Source: Pseudomonas sp. RSB 5.4
GTDB lineage: Bacteria > Pseudomonadota > Gammaproteobacteria > Pseudomonadales > Pseudomonadaceae
Direction: 5' to 3'
DNA length: 64,000 nucleotides
Assembly (NCBI RefSeq): GCF_037126175.1
Contig: NZ_CP146986.1
Coordinates: forward strand, 1,454,501 to 1,518,500
The notes beneath the pieces were generated by a model, which was given only the letters and a program-made list of their open reading frames with translations, did no database searches and was not told where the DNA came from. Position 1 is the first letter of the stretch; each line of letters starts with the position of its first letter. Shown in pieces: positions 15,666-24,833 of the stretch. The translations under genes were made by a program, and so were the position numbers.

Positions 15666-16493
15666 TTAGCGCAGGCATGGCCTCAACCTGTCGTTTGCGA
15701 TGAGCGATACCTCCTGTTCTTCATCATGGTGCTGCTGACAGAGAAATTCGCGCATTAGTGCGGCAGTTCGTCTAGCGCTGGTCACCACAAAGAAGTGCCC
15801 CTCCCCCTTCAGAATGCGAAGTTCTGAACGTCGAATTGTGCGGCGCAGGATATGGGCGTTGTACGCCTGTATTAGCGGATCGCGGTCGCCCGTAATAACC
15901 AGCGTGCGTTGAGGCAGTCGGGGCAACCGAAGCAGGCTTGTCCATCCTATCAACGCTGCGAGCTGAAGATAGTAGGTTCGAGGATTAACAGAGAGCATGC
16001 CTTTCATCACACCGAACCGCAGCAGCGTGTGAATTGAATTGCGGGAGCTATCTTGCTTGGGCATTTTGGCGTTTTTACTCCTGCGGAAAAAATCCATAAC
16101 GTCAGCAGGCTTCATCAACAGCACTGGGCCGGGAGAGGTCGCCGCGAGGATCAGCCTGCGTACCATGCTCGGGTAACGAAGAGCGAATTCTTGAGCCAAT
16201 GCACCTCCCCAACTCACCCCGAACACATCGACCTGGTCGATTCCCAATTGCTGGAGCATCTCTGCAATCACGTCGGCATGGCGTGGCAGGCGAAGGGGCC
16301 AACGGGGCATTTGCGACCTGCCGACCCCTGGCACGTCCAGCGTGATGGTCGTGAAGTCGTCCAGTTCTTCGCGCAACGAATTGAAGGTACGAATCAAACC
16401 ACCCAAACCATTGAGTAAAAGCAGCGGCGATCCTTGACCGCAGATCGAGACATTCAACCGTAAGCCCTGCGTGGTTAGCCTGTGTGTTGTCAT
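15666..16493 (-). CDS. Alpha/beta hydrolase, PhaZ-like
   Basis: About 275 aa. It has a nucleophile elbow GVSWGG (S94), an oxyanion-region NGLGG, an acid Asp in TGDRDPLI and the His in GEGHFFV. The sequence DVPGVGRSQMPRWPLRLP and the GWTSL segment closely resemble intracellular medium-chain polyhydroxyalkanoate depolymerase PhaZ of pseudomonads. No pha genes flank it, so it is probably a paralogue with a different or accessory substrate. The ATG at 16493 has AAGGAG 5 bp upstream. A longer frame begins at 16511. Confidence 0.8.
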   Translation of the reverse strand: MTTHRLTTQGLRLNVSICGQGSPLLLLNGLGGLIRTFNSLREELDDFTTITLDVPGVGRSQMPRWPLRLPRHADVIAEMLQQLGIDQVDVFGVSWGGALAQEFALRYPSMVRRLILAATSPGPVLLMKPADVMDFFRRSKNAKMPKQDSSRNSIHTLLRFGVMKGMLSVNPRTYYLQLAALIGWTSLLRLPRLPQRTLVITGDRDPLIQAYNAHILRRTIRRSELRILKGEGHFFVVTSARRTAALMREFLCQQHHDEEQEVSLIANDRLRPCLR

Positions 16494-16538
16494 GATTTCT
16501 CCTTGCTTCACGCAATTGGGACGCCGTATTGGTCAGAA

Positions 16539-17075
16539 TTAGGGGGAAGTTCCGAAGAGCACCGCAGCCGCTTCCCTCATAAAAATCTCGATGGTTTTCG
16601 GCCCTATCCCTTCAAAGTCAGATAGCCGTTTTTCGAAGGCCTTACGATCTGCGCTTGCTGCGACGATGTTGCTGACCTTCCCGTGATATTCAGCATTCAT
16701 CTTGTTAGCCAATGCCAACAACCGCGACGCGGTGGTCTCGTCGTAACGCACGTAGTGAGCCTCACCAAGCATCATGACCAACTGGCGGTGAGTGCAGCTC
16801 GCCAATTTGTGCGGCGTATCCCGATGATGTTTATCGACGATCACTTGATAGGCGTTGGCAGCAATTGGCCCCTGGATTCTCTTGCCCATCAGGAAACTGG
16901 CAAGCAGCCATTTGAATAACCCGGCTTCGTTCGCACCTTGAAGGTCGATTTGTAAGTCATGTGCGCAGATGATTTTGCTCACTGGTTCACCCTCAAGCGA
17001 TGGTCTCAATGTAGACCAGGCGCTATCGCGAATGATCCAGCTGTGCGACGCCGTGATAAAGGAACCCTTATTCAT
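16539..17075 (-). CDS. Helix-hairpin-helix (endonuclease III-like) protein
   Basis: A 178-aa protein with FEGIGPKTIEIFMREA near the C-terminus, the helix-hairpin-helix of the endonuclease III superfamily. Its N-terminal part (NEAGLFKWLLASFLMGKRIQGP) resembles the helical start of HhH-GPD glycosylases. The catalytic Lys/Asp and FeS cysteines of Nth are not evident, so glycosylase activity is doubtful. An alternative GTG start 30 codons in, after GAGGG, is possible. It is divergent from the small ORF at 17120. Confidence 0.65.
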   Translation of the reverse strand: MNKGSFITASHSWIIRDSAWSTLRPSLEGEPVSKIICAHDLQIDLQGANEAGLFKWLLASFLMGKRIQGPIAANAYQVIVDKHHRDTPHKLASCTHRQLVMMLGEAHYVRYDETTASRLLALANKMNAEYHGKVSNIVAASADRKAFEKRLSDFEGIGPKTIEIFMREAAAVLFGTSP

Positions 17076-17119
17076 GCTCGACGCCTAATGGTTGAACCTT
17101 ACGATTTGAGAAAGTCGAA

Positions 17120-17302
17120 ATGCATATTTCCGACACAATCCAAGTCATGGAATCGCTATCAGCCAACGAAGCAAACCTAAAGCTTCACGAGGGCTGGTCA
17201 TTGATATCTGTGGTCGTCACAACCCATCCCAATGGTCAGCTTCATCCTTGCTACATTCTCGGCAAATCGAAAACCCCATCCAACCATCAAAAGCCCGATT
17301 GA
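17120..17302 (+). CDS. Small hypothetical protein
   Basis: A 60-aa protein with the segment LKLHEGWSLISVVVTTHPNG followed by HPCYILGK. This resembles small conserved proteins that carry a 'GW-x-hydrophobic ... PCYVLG' pattern. No function can be named. The ribosome-binding site before ATG 17120 is weak (GAGAAAG). Confidence 0.5.
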   Translation: MHISDTIQVMESLSANEANLKLHEGWSLISVVVTTHPNGQLHPCYILGKSKTPSNHQKPD

Positions 17303-17356
17303 TTAGGGTTATATCGATAAGAGATTTGTTGCGCTGAACTGTAACGGGGGGATGAT

Positions 17357-17620
17357 TTGGCTTATCTGGATTGGATTCAATGGCCAGCGATGGTTGTTAC
17401 CGTTCTCGCCGCATGGCTAATCGGATCGCAGCGGCCAAGGCGGTGGATGATCGGATTTGTATGCTTCAGTGTGAGCAACGTTTTGTGGGTGATTTGGGGA
17501 TTTTACGCAGGCGCGTATGCATTGATCGTATTACAGGTTTGTCTTTTCCTGATGAACCTTCGAGGACTCAAGAAAAATTCGAAGGGTAAAGAAAACGAGC
17601 ATTCTCAGGACGGACGTTGA
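17357..17620 (+). CDS. Small membrane protein (convergent paralogue 1)
   Basis: An 87-aa protein with three hydrophobic segments and conserved IQWPAMVVT, IGSQRPRRWMI, SNVLWVIWG and ALIVLQ elements. The start is TTG at 17357 behind a GGGGGG tract; no ATG fits the frame. It faces, and overlaps by 16 bp, a close paralogue on the other strand. Family and role are unknown. Confidence 0.7.
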   Translation: MAYLDWIQWPAMVVTVLAAWLIGSQRPRRWMIGFVCFSVSNVLWVIWGFYAGAYALIVLQVCLFLMNLRGLKKNSKGKENEHSQDGR

Positions 17621-17850
17621 CCATCGAAATTCTTCTTGAAGCCACGCGCATTCATCCCCAAAAGGATGCACTCAAGGAGGATCAGAGCGTAGGCATCAGC
17701 GTGAAGCCCCCAAATCACCCAAAGCGCATTACTGGTGATAAATCCCCAAAAGGCGATCATGCGCCTATACGCTCGTTGCGAACCGATGAACCAGGCAGAG
17801 GCTGCCGTCACCACCATGGCTGGCCATTGCAGGTAATCGATGTACTCCAA
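17605..17850 (-). CDS. Small membrane protein (convergent paralogue 2)
   Basis: An 81-aa protein closely similar to the one at 17357-17620: LQWPAMVVT, IGSQRAYRRMI, SNALWVIWG, YALILLE and GFKKN. The start is read as TTG at 17850 with GGAGGG 6 bp upstream, the same unusual start as its paralogue. The frame stays open to 17937, into the end of the glycosyltransferase gene, but that part is not homologous. Confidence 0.7.
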   Translation of the reverse strand: MEYIDYLQWPAMVVTAASAWFIGSQRAYRRMIAFWGFITSNALWVIWGLHADAYALILLECILLGMNARGFKKNFDGQRPS

Positions 17851-17878
17851 CTTGTTCCCTCCTGCAGACGGCGCTTTT

Positions 17879-18589
17879 TTAAAGAGAGAGGCCGGCGCTA
17901 ACCTGTGGATCAAGCGCAGGCAATCCCAGTGAGGCACCTAGATTGACTAGATACTCCCCAAACCCTCCGCGACATTTGTAATCCTTGCGGGCGCTGGTGA
18001 TGACCGGATTCGTTGCTGTCCAAACGATATGAGCACCGATCCTCTTAAGGTCAGCGACCAAATGGACATCTTCGTGTGCGGTGAGAGGCTGGAACCCACC
18101 TGCGTTCCGATAGGCATCGGCACTCAAGCCAAGATTAGCTCCGTGGATGTGCCGGTGATTCTCGATGAACTGGTAAAGCTCCATGTACTTTGAGCGAACC
18201 AGGTCTCCATGGAAATTCCAGCTATCCACTTCGACTGTTCCACAAACTGCATCAGCCTTGAACCCAATCTGACGCGCCAGCCAATCATGTGGCACGACGG
18301 TGTCGGCATCGGTGAAGGCAAGCCGCATCGCGCCAGCGGCCAGAAGATGGTCTGCACCGGTTGCTCTCGCCTTACCCACGTTCTGAAACGAAACTTCGAT
18401 CCGTCCTACACCGTGTGCTGAAACAATCTGTCCGGTCTGATCAGAGCAAGCATCTAAAACGACGACTACGGAGACTGGCTGACCTGCCAACACAGGATGC
18501 TCAGCCGCGAACAGAACAGATTCTAGGCACGCAGCGATGTGGTGCTCTTCATTTTGGGCAGGTATGACAACTCCGATCATAAACGGCAC
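17879..18589 (-). CDS. Glycosyltransferase family 2 protein
   Basis: A 236-aa GT-A-fold glycosyltransferase. VVIPAQNEEHHIAACLESVL is the nucleotide-binding start, FTDADTVVPHDW contains the metal-binding DxD, and LTAHEDVHL holds the putative catalytic ED. There are no membrane spans, so it is cytoplasmic. The small membrane protein gene follows 28 bp downstream and may be in the same transcript. Donor and acceptor are unknown. Confidence 0.85.
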   Translation of the reverse strand: MPFMIGVVIPAQNEEHHIAACLESVLFAAEHPVLAGQPVSVVVVLDACSDQTGQIVSAHGVGRIEVSFQNVGKARATGADHLLAAGAMRLAFTDADTVVPHDWLARQIGFKADAVCGTVEVDSWNFHGDLVRSKYMELYQFIENHRHIHGANLGLSADAYRNAGGFQPLTAHEDVHLVADLKRIGAHIVWTATNPVITSARKDYKCRGGFGEYLVNLGASLGLPALDPQVSAGLSL

Positions 18590-18766
18590 CCTCGATTACC
18601 TGAGTTAAGACTCCAGCAGTCGACCCACTTCCGCTCAATTAGGTTTAAAAAATTACGAGCATGTCTACTTAGGCGACCGCTAGTCATCTGCGTATCTATC
18701 ACTCTGAACTTAATTTCTCCGATCCTCCTCTCCCACTTACCATCCAGCTAAAGTAGGTAGGACGTT

Positions 18767-19990
18767 ATGAGAGCACTCACCTATCACGGCGCGCACAGCG
18801 TCAAGGTCGACACGGTTCCTGATCCGGTTATCCAGGAAAGTGATGACATCATTCTTCGGGTTACCGCGACGGCGATATGCGGATCTGACCTCCATCTCTA
18901 TCGGGGCAAGATTCCGACTGTCGAGCATGGCGATATCTTCGGGCATGAGTTCATGGGGATCGTTGAAGAGGCAGGCTCAGCGGTTACCGCAGTGCAACCC
19001 GGCGACCGCGTGGTAATTCCCTTTGTAATCGCCTGCGGCAGCTGTTTCTTCTGCGCAATGGATCTGTTCGCGGCCTGCGAAACAACAAATACAGGGCGCG
19101 GAGCGATCATGAATAAAAAGGCGATACCACCAGGAGCCGCGCTGTTCGGCTTCAGTCATATGTACGGCGGCGTTCCTGGCGGGCAAGCCGAATACGTGCG
19201 CGTGCCGAAAGCCAACACCGGGCCGTTTAAGGTGCCGGGGACACTGTCGGATGAAAAGGTTCTTTTCCTTTCAGACATCCTTCCCACGGCGTATCAGGCT
19301 GTATCTAACGCGGGGATTGGTAATGGTTCCAGCATCGCAATTTATGGTGCAGGGCCCGTCGGTTTGTTGAGCGCGGCCTGTGCAAGGATGCTCGGTGCCG
19401 ACCAAATTTTCATGGTCGATCACCATCCTTACCGCTTGGCTTACGCGCAGAAAACGTATGGTGTAATTCCGATCAACTTCGATGAAGACGACGATCCTGC
19501 AGATACGATCATTCGGCAAACCAAAGGAATGCGAGGAGTTGATGGCGTCGTAGATGCGGTAGGGTTTGAAGCAAAAGGTAGTACGACGGAAACAGTTCTC
19601 GCGACACTCAAGCTTGAGGGCAGCAGCGGCAAGGCTTTACGTCAGTGCATCGCCGCCGTTCGACGCGGCGGCATCGTCAGTGTCCCTGGCGTTTATTCAG
19701 GGTTCATCCATGGCTTCCTGTTCGGAGATGCATTCGACAAGGGGCTGACCTTCAAAATGGGGCAGACCCATGTGCACCGTTTCCTACCCGAGCTCCTGGA
19801 TCACATTGAGACAGGTCGTCTCGCACCAGAAGTCATCATCAGCCATCGCATGTCACTGGAACAGGCCGCTGAGGGATATAAAATCTTTGATAAAAAAGAA
19901 CAGGACTGCCGAAAAGTCATCCTGACACCTGGCGATAACCACATCGCTTTGCCGGAAACCGACGGAAGCGCGACGGTGCTGACTACCTAA
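18767..19990 (+). CDS. Zinc-dependent alcohol dehydrogenase, formaldehyde-dehydrogenase-like
   Basis: A 407-aa medium-chain dehydrogenase. It has the catalytic zinc ligands C38 and H60/E61 (ICGSD, GHEFMG), the structural zinc cysteines C90, C93, C96 and C104, and a Rossmann GAGPVG near residue 197. The insertion [10 protein letters not shown] and the length place it with glutathione-independent formaldehyde dehydrogenase-like enzymes. The true substrate is uncertain. It stands alone and is followed by a terminator hairpin at 20009. Confidence 0.85.
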   Translation: MRALTYHGAHSVKVDTVPDPVIQESDDIILRVTATAICGSDLHLYRGKIPTVEHGDIFGHEFMGIVEEAGSAVTAVQPGDRVVIPFVIACGSCFFCAMDLFAACETTNTGRGAIMNKKAIPPGAALFGFSHMYGGVPGGQAEYVRVPKANTGPFKVPGTLSDEKVLFLSDILPTAYQAVSNAGIGNGSSIAIYGAGPVGLLSAACARMLGADQIFMVDHHPYRLAYAQKTYGVIPINFDEDDDPADTIIRQTKGMRGVDGVVDAVGFEAKGSTTETVLATLKLEGSSGKALRQCIAAVRRGGIVSVPGVYSGFIHGFLFGDAFDKGLTFKMGQTHVHRFLPELLDHIETGRLAPEVIISHRMSLEQAAEGYKIFDKKEQDCRKVILTPGDNHIALPETDGSATVLTT

Positions 19991-20008
19991 ATCTGTCGAT
20001 AAGTGGAG

Positions 20009-20056
20009 AGGACGAGAAGGCTCGGTGCCTCACCGAAAACTCTCGTCCTTCTTCAT
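20009..20056 (+). terminator. Rho-independent terminator-like hairpin
   Basis: The 9-bp stem AGGACGAGA / TCTCGTCCT (20009-20017 with 20041-20049) encloses a smaller GGTG/CACC stem and is followed by TCTTCAT. It lies 19 bp after the dehydrogenase stop. Confidence 0.6.
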
Positions 20057-20279
20057 ATGAGGTCGATATGAAAGTGGCAACCGTAAGCCTGCCTCGGTCG
20101 ATTCTGAAACCTCAGGTCGTTACGTGCTGAAGTCTATCTGTGACCTGGGTCATCAAAAGCATTGCAAGGAGAGCCACAAAATACTGAAACACGCATACAC
20201 TCAGGCACTGACTCATTAGACGCCGGCCACGTGTGCCCAGCTAAGGAATCTTTGATTGATCGTCCAATGGGAAGGTTTT

Positions 20280-20666
20280 TTGCCAATAGAGGGAACGGTG
20301 ATCGTCATCGAGGACGACCCTACATTGCGAGAGTTGATGGAAGAAATCGTATCGGAAGTCGGAGGGAAGGCAATCTCGTTCCAGACTGCAGATGACGCCT
20401 TAACCTATCTGCTCCAAACTCATGAACAATGCCGTCTAGTGATCGCAGACCACGGCGTACCTGGCCAGATACAGGGTATCGAATTTATCGAAATGGTAGG
20501 TAGTCGATGGCCATCAATTGCGGCAATCCTGACCTCTGGATACCTGATAGACCCTGAGGCTATCCCAGCTTCTACCATTTATCTGCACAAACCATGGTCA
20601 CTGGATGATTTCGTTATCGCTATGGCGGCGCTATTGCAGCCTGGCATCGCGATTCACAAAGCCTAA
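20280..20666 (+). CDS. Single-domain response regulator (CheY-like)
   Basis: About 128 aa, a receiver domain only. It has the acidic pair ED(D) at 11-13, the phosphoacceptor D57 (IADHGVPG), Ser/Thr in LTSGY and the conserved Lys in LHKPWS. No output domain is present, so it likely relays phosphate or acts by protein contact. A histidine kinase is not nearby. Start codons are all non-ATG: TTG at 20280 after GGGAAGG was chosen. TTG 20256 and GTG 20298 are alternatives. Confidence 0.8.
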   Translation: MPIEGTVIVIEDDPTLRELMEEIVSEVGGKAISFQTADDALTYLLQTHEQCRLVIADHGVPGQIQGIEFIEMVGSRWPSIAAILTSGYLIDPEAIPASTIYLHKPWSLDDFVIAMAALLQPGIAIHKA

Positions 20667-20922
20667 TTTTAAGACATTGTAGATGCAAGGTAGACCGGGG
20701 TCGACTTGGTTGCCCCCTCATCAGATGCTTGGTTAAAGCTTCCTCTATCTCATCAGCGGCGCCGTGTTCGTGCTCTGTGAGTAACCACCGCCAGTAACGA
20801 TCTGCCATCAGGCCGCCAACCGCTTCTGCGCACAAAGCTTCCCGGCTGACTCCCATCTTTGACGCCGATGCGATGACCGCTAAAAGTGCTTGCTCAAGTT
20901 GCTGTGTTCTTTCGGAGGACAC
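20620..20922 (-). CDS. Small hypothetical protein
   Basis: A possible 100-aa protein. The first 65 residues look native (helical, SSERTQQLEQALLAVIASAS and DRYWRWLLTEHEHG), while the last third, which overlaps the end of the response regulator gene, looks random. The GTG start at 20922 lacks a good ribosome-binding site. The frame may have lost its original stop. Confidence 0.4.
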   Translation of the reverse strand: MSSERTQQLEQALLAVIASASKMGVSREALCAEAVGGLMADRYWRWLLTEHEHGAADEIEEALTKHLMRGQPSRPRSTLHLQCLKIRLCESRCQAAIAPP

Positions 20923-21018
20923 GAGATCGGCTCAATGGAAATGAAACCATATTATGTTCCGATATCAGTTTGACATCAAAGATCGCGTTTTTTGGCCCCT
21001 ACTCCCGCATCTATTCTC

Positions 21019-21285
21019 TCAATTCCCTTGAGCTCTGCACTCACTCGATCCAAAACTGACTTTGCGTGCAGACATCTCACTGCGAAGCTCACCTATCAGA
21101 TTGGCAATTGAGCGACTTGTAGTCAGCGGTGCCGCCGACACCCCTGTCACCAACAGTTCAACACTGCCAGAAGATGGCTCTATAACCTTGATCATTAGCG
21201 AACCATCCACATTCAACGTGCATGAGCACGACAGTGGTAGGAAGCCGCACTCAATAATATGTCGGAGCTCAAGAGCGGAGATCAT
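21019..21285 (-). CDS. DUF1652 protein
   Basis: About 88 aa. MISALELRHIIECGFLPL, CSCTLNVDGSLMIKV and LTTSRSIANLIGELRSE are the hallmarks of DUF1652, a small family largely confined to pseudomonads and without known function. The start at 21285 has AGGA upstream. The frame extends to 21342, but the extra residues are not family-like. Confidence 0.8.
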   Translation of the reverse strand: MISALELRHIIECGFLPLSCSCTLNVDGSLMIKVIEPSSGSVELLVTGVSAAPLTTSRSIANLIGELRSEMSARKVSFGSSECRAQGN

Positions 21286-21611
21286 GGTGTTCGTCCTAGG
21301 AGCAGTGTTCATTGATTGTTGTCCAAATGGGGCAGTAGTCAAAGATTCGCAAAAGCATTATTCGATAAGGCATTTCAGCTCCAGGCGCTGAAACGTTACA
21401 CCGGCACGCCGAACCTTAAAAATCTTCTTGATAAAGACTTGTGCATCGTTCTGACCGCTCTAGAGCGCCCCTGTTCAGGGGAACGCCACCAAAAAACGAG
21501 CAATTTCGAGCGTTGAGATCCAGGCAAAGAAACCCCTCAAAAGCGATCAAAAAACGTTGGAATTTTTTCTGTGAGCATCACTCTTTTGCCTACGAGCGTA
21601 AGGAGGAGTTC

Positions 21612-21860
21612 ATGAGCCAGACAGATATATTCGTTATCGAGTACAAACTACACGGGAAACCAATGTCATTCGTCATCCGCGTTAAGACAATGCGCAATGT
21701 TGATGCGTGGCACTGGGCGAGTTGCGACGCCGGTCTGGTACCGATCCCCAAACCTGGAAAACCGCCGTTGAAGGTCATGTCGAAACCTCAGGCGGAACGG
21801 TTCGGAGTGACAGAAGTGAAATGGCGTGAGACTGCAGCATTAGTCTGGACGGAAGCGTAG
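21612..21860 (+). CDS. Small conserved Pseudomonas-type protein
   Basis: An 82-aa protein with FVIEYKLHGKPMSFVIRV, NVDAWHWASCDAGLVPIP and VTEVKWRET, resembling short uncharacterised proteins common in pseudomonads. The ATG at 21612 has a near-perfect AGGAGGAG site. No membrane segment is present. Confidence 0.7.
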   Translation: MSQTDIFVIEYKLHGKPMSFVIRVKTMRNVDAWHWASCDAGLVPIPKPGKPPLKVMSKPQAERFGVTEVKWRETAALVWTEA

Positions 21861-22007
21861 GGCTGACAGCCTCATTGAGTCACCTGTAGCACATTGGACG
21901 GGCACGGACTCGCCATTCAAATGCGTAGTAGAGGTCTCGAATTGAATGAGGCTCGGTGGCGGAGCTCCCACCGTCACCGAGTGATCGATTACTCAGAAGT
22001 CGCTTAT

Positions 22008-22511
22008 TTAACGTTTCTTTTCCAAGGTCGCAGCTTGATTACCGCCCTGCTCTGCGATCTTGCTCAGCTTCTCGTCGGCGCCTTTCTCTTCAACAAGCGT
22101 TGCGGCCAACAGGGCTGCAGCGTCATCTAGCTTGAGATGCTTGGCCATCGCTATCAAGGTGCCGTAGGCAGCAATTTCATAGTGCTCCACTTTTTGAGCC
22201 GCACCGATTAGTGCGGCGTCGAGCACAGCTCCTTTGTCGATTTCTTCCAGCAGCTCTTTCGACTCTTCGACAAGTCCCTCCATGGCCACGCACTTCATAC
22301 GCTTGAGCTTTATACCGGTCAGCTCGACCAGCTGATCAATGCGCTCAATCTGCCCATGGGTCTCCTCCAAGTGGGACGTAAACGCGTCCGCCAACAGTGG
22401 ATTAGTCGCTGCTTTCGCCAAGCGCGGCAATGCTTTGGTAATTTGTTTTTCCGCACTGTAAACGTCAGAGAGTTCATGGATAAACAAGTCTTCGACAGTT
22501 TTTCTAGCCAT
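22008..22511 (-). CDS. DUF892 ferritin-like protein (YciE/YciF family)
   Basis: About 167 aa. TVEDLFIHELSDVYSAEKQI, HLEETHGQIERI and KVEHYEIAAYGTL are the conserved helices of the YciE/YciF (DUF892) ferritin-like family, whose His/Glu residues (HLEETH, EHYE) bind two metals. Members belong to general-stress regulons. The ATG at 22511 has GGAAG upstream. It lies near a manganese catalase and a ZIP transporter, which suits a metal or oxidative-stress role. Confidence 0.87.
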   Translation of the reverse strand: MARKTVEDLFIHELSDVYSAEKQITKALPRLAKAATNPLLADAFTSHLEETHGQIERIDQLVELTGIKLKRMKCVAMEGLVEESKELLEEIDKGAVLDAALIGAAQKVEHYEIAAYGTLIAMAKHLKLDDAAALLAATLVEEKGADEKLSKIAEQGGNQAATLEKKR

Positions 22512-22663
22512 TTCCAATCTTCCTTCTGGTCAGTATTGGCGTCGCCTGATGGGCGTTCGCATGGGATCAACATGCATGCAAAACTTGCCGTGCATGAAGA
22601 CTGACCAACCTCATTTGAGACGTGTTCCGAATATTTTAAGGGGGGCGGACAAAAGGCCCGTTG

Positions 22664-23593
22664 CTAACCCAAAGCAGTATCGAGAAACATCATCACTCCG
22701 AAGCCAAGCATCAGTCCCAAGGTCGCGGGTGTCTCATGACCATTGCGATGAGTCTCGGGAATGACCTCATGGGACACCACAAAAATCATCGCACCAGCCG
22801 CTAAACCGAGAGCTATGGGATATCCCAATGCGAAGCTGTTGGAAATCCCCAAGCCGACGATAGCGCCTATGGGTTCCATCAACCCTGAGCCTCCTGCAAT
22901 GAGCGCTGCACGAAGCGCTGAGATGCCTGTCACACGTAACGCTAGGGCGACGGCCAAACCTTCGGGTATGTCTTGGATGGCGATGGCAGTGGTCAGCGGC
23001 AGTCCGACCTTCATATCTCCATTGGCGAAGCTCACTCCAATAGCCATGCCTTCCGGTAGGTTATGCAGAGTGATTGCAAGGACGAACAACCAAACACGAT
23101 TGATACGTTGCGCGTCCGGCCCTCGTCGTCCGCTTTTCTCGTGTTCGTGAGGGACGAAACGATCAAGGCCAACCATCAACGCTACGCCCAGTCCTAATCC
23201 CGCAACAACTACACATGCTGCGAGTAACTGGTTTCTGCAAAGGGTCTGGGCCGCTTCGATCCCAGGGAGAATGAGCGAGAACGAACTGGCGGCCAGCATC
23301 ATACCGGCGGCGAAGCCCAGCATGATGTCTTGTGTGCGGGCCGCGATGTCTCGTAACGCAATCGCTACGACAGCTCCTATGGCCGTCGCAGCGAAACCTG
23401 CCATGCCACCGAGAAATGCGAAGTGCAGATTTTCTTTATTGGCACCGACGAAGGCGCCGTACCCGCTGATGAGCAAGAACACTGTCACGCCAATCAGAAT
23501 TGACCAGAAGGCGCGTCCGCCCCATCCAGATCCTGAGAACCGCGCAAACCAGGAGCGAAGTGGTGCGCCGGATGAGGTCAACGGCTCGGGCAT
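22664..23593 (-). CDS. ZIP-family divalent metal transporter
   Basis: A 309-aa inner-membrane protein with about eight spans. TLHNLPEGMAIG (TM4) and IAIQDIPEGLAVAL (TM5) are the metal-binding HNxPEG motifs of GufA/ZIP transporters, and the cytoplasmic loop has HEHEK. Zinc, iron or manganese import is likely. AGGAGG precedes the start, 9 bp after a 50-aa ORF and downstream of manganese catalase, so supplying that enzyme is possible (inference). Confidence 0.88.
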   Translation of the reverse strand: MPEPLTSSGAPLRSWFARFSGSGWGGRAFWSILIGVTVFLLISGYGAFVGANKENLHFAFLGGMAGFAATAIGAVVAIALRDIAARTQDIMLGFAAGMMLAASSFSLILPGIEAAQTLCRNQLLAACVVVAGLGLGVALMVGLDRFVPHEHEKSGRRGPDAQRINRVWLFVLAITLHNLPEGMAIGVSFANGDMKVGLPLTTAIAIQDIPEGLAVALALRVTGISALRAALIAGGSGLMEPIGAIVGLGISNSFALGYPIALGLAAGAMIFVVSHEVIPETHRNGHETPATLGLMLGFGVMMFLDTALG

Positions 23594-23602
23594 GGGAACC
23601 TC

Positions 23603-23755
23603 CTATTTTCTTAAGTCGTGCTTTTCAGCAAATCCGGAAAGCGACCGGCGGAACTGCCGGGATACGCGCTGTGCGTCACGTTCAAAAGCGACACTGGTGG
23701 CAAAGAGCATCTCAGGGCCAGTTAAATTCCGACGCGCTGATTTTTTGTTAACCAT
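23603..23755 (-). CDS. 50-aa basic protein between catalase and ZIP transporter
   Basis: A short, very basic and Arg-rich frame (MVNKKSARRNLTGPEMLF to HDLRK). The ATG at 23755 has GAGAGGA 8 bp upstream. It ends 9 bp before the ZIP start, which is strong operon-like packing. No family is recognised. Confidence 0.6.
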   Translation of the reverse strand: MVNKKSARRNLTGPEMLFATSVAFERDAQRVSRQFRRSLSGFAEKHDLRK

Positions 23756-23786
23756 GCTGTGATTCCTCTCTGAATGAGATGAAAGA

Positions 23787-23808
23787 CCGCACGCCGGAGG
23801 GCGTGCGG
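23787..23808 (-). terminator. Hairpin after catalase gene
   Basis: A perfect 9-bp stem CCGCACGCC / GGCGTGCGG with a 4-base loop lies 8 bp after the catalase stop. On the minus strand it is followed by TCTTTC. It could be a terminator or an attenuator before the small ORF and ZIP gene. Confidence 0.6.
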
Positions 23809-23815
23809 CTGCTCT

Positions 23816-24700
23816 TCAAGGTTGAGGTTCGCCTTGTACCCCCGCCCCTAAGTCCGCCCCTGTGATCGGATTGCTGTCTGGGTCGGACATCGTCCTGGCT
23901 TTCATATCCATGAGCAGCGCCTCGTCCTCAGCGCTCAATTGCACAGAGGCGGTGCCGTCCCCACCATCCACTGCAGGCGCCGGATCTTCCACAAAGTCCC
24001 AATCGTCCCCTTCGTTCCAAGGGCCGCGAGTGCTGCCTTCGCCCTGTGACATGTTGAAGTAGACGTTGGTGAACTCCGGCATGCCCGGCAGTTTGCCCTG
24101 AGGGAAATTTGGCTGGATGGCGTGCAGCGCTTTTTCGAAAGATAGCTGGTGGGCGATTTCACGCGTCATCAGAAATCCTAGGGCCTCTTTCACACCCGGA
24201 TCATCGGTAACATTCATCAACCGTTCATAGACAATTTTCGCTCTCGCCTCAGCGGCGATATTTGAGCGCATGTCTGCTGTCGGTTCGCCGATGGTGTCGA
24301 CGTAAGCCGCTGACCAAGGTACGCCTGCCGAATTAGTCAACGGAGCACCGGCGCCATACAACAGACTGGTGATGTGGGAATCATTGCCGGCGCCGTTGAT
24401 GGCGCGATAAAGCTCGCCTTCCTCTTCGACACCTTCGGCCATTCGTCCTTTGGCACCCTTGTTTAACATCACGATGATCGACCCGACGATCTCAAGGTGA
24501 CTGAGTTCTTCGGTGGCGATGTCCATCAGCAGATCCTTTCTGCCTGGATCATCTTCTGCCAACGCTTGGGTGAAGTAGCGGGAGGCCGCTGCAAGCTCGC
24601 CCTGAGCTCCCCCAAACTGTTCCAGTAATAAATTTGCTAACCCAGGATTTGGCTGGGCAACTCGCACGGTGTATTGAAGTCGTTTGTTATGTAGGAACAT
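23816..24700 (-). CDS. Manganese catalase
   Basis: About 294 aa. A non-haem dimanganese catalase that converts hydrogen peroxide to water and oxygen. Candidate ligands are E35 (GAQGELAAASRYF), E65 and H68 (ATEELSHLE), a Glu in ARAKIVYERL and a His in TREIAHQLSFEKAL. The C-terminus is acidic. The ATG at 24700 (MFLHNKR) has GAGGAG 6 bp before it. Upstream residues of the longer frame are not native. Confidence 0.92.
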   Translation of the reverse strand: MFLHNKRLQYTVRVAQPNPGLANLLLEQFGGAQGELAAASRYFTQALAEDDPGRKDLLMDIATEELSHLEIVGSIIVMLNKGAKGRMAEGVEEEGELYRAINGAGNDSHITSLLYGAGAPLTNSAGVPWSAAYVDTIGEPTADMRSNIAAEARAKIVYERLMNVTDDPGVKEALGFLMTREIAHQLSFEKALHAIQPNFPQGKLPGMPEFTNVYFNMSQGEGSTRGPWNEGDDWDFVEDPAPAVDGGDGTASVQLSAEDEALLMDMKARTMSDPDSNPITGADLGAGVQGEPQP

Positions 24701-24833
24701 GACATTCTCCTCAGGCGAATCAGGGCTGCAGTTCACTCGGCAAAAGACCGAATGCCAACCCACATTCATCTGAAGCAAATGCGTCTGGGTTAATTTCAAA
24801 AACCTTCTGCACTAGCGACCAACGGATGCTGAA

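Noticed and set aside
18573..18585. AACTCCGATC match to the Ada-type box
   Set aside because: It lies inside the start of the glycosyltransferase gene and lacks the GCAAG half. Chance match.
20162..20395. Plus-strand frame over the response regulator start
   Set aside because: It is out of frame with the receiver domain and has no native features.
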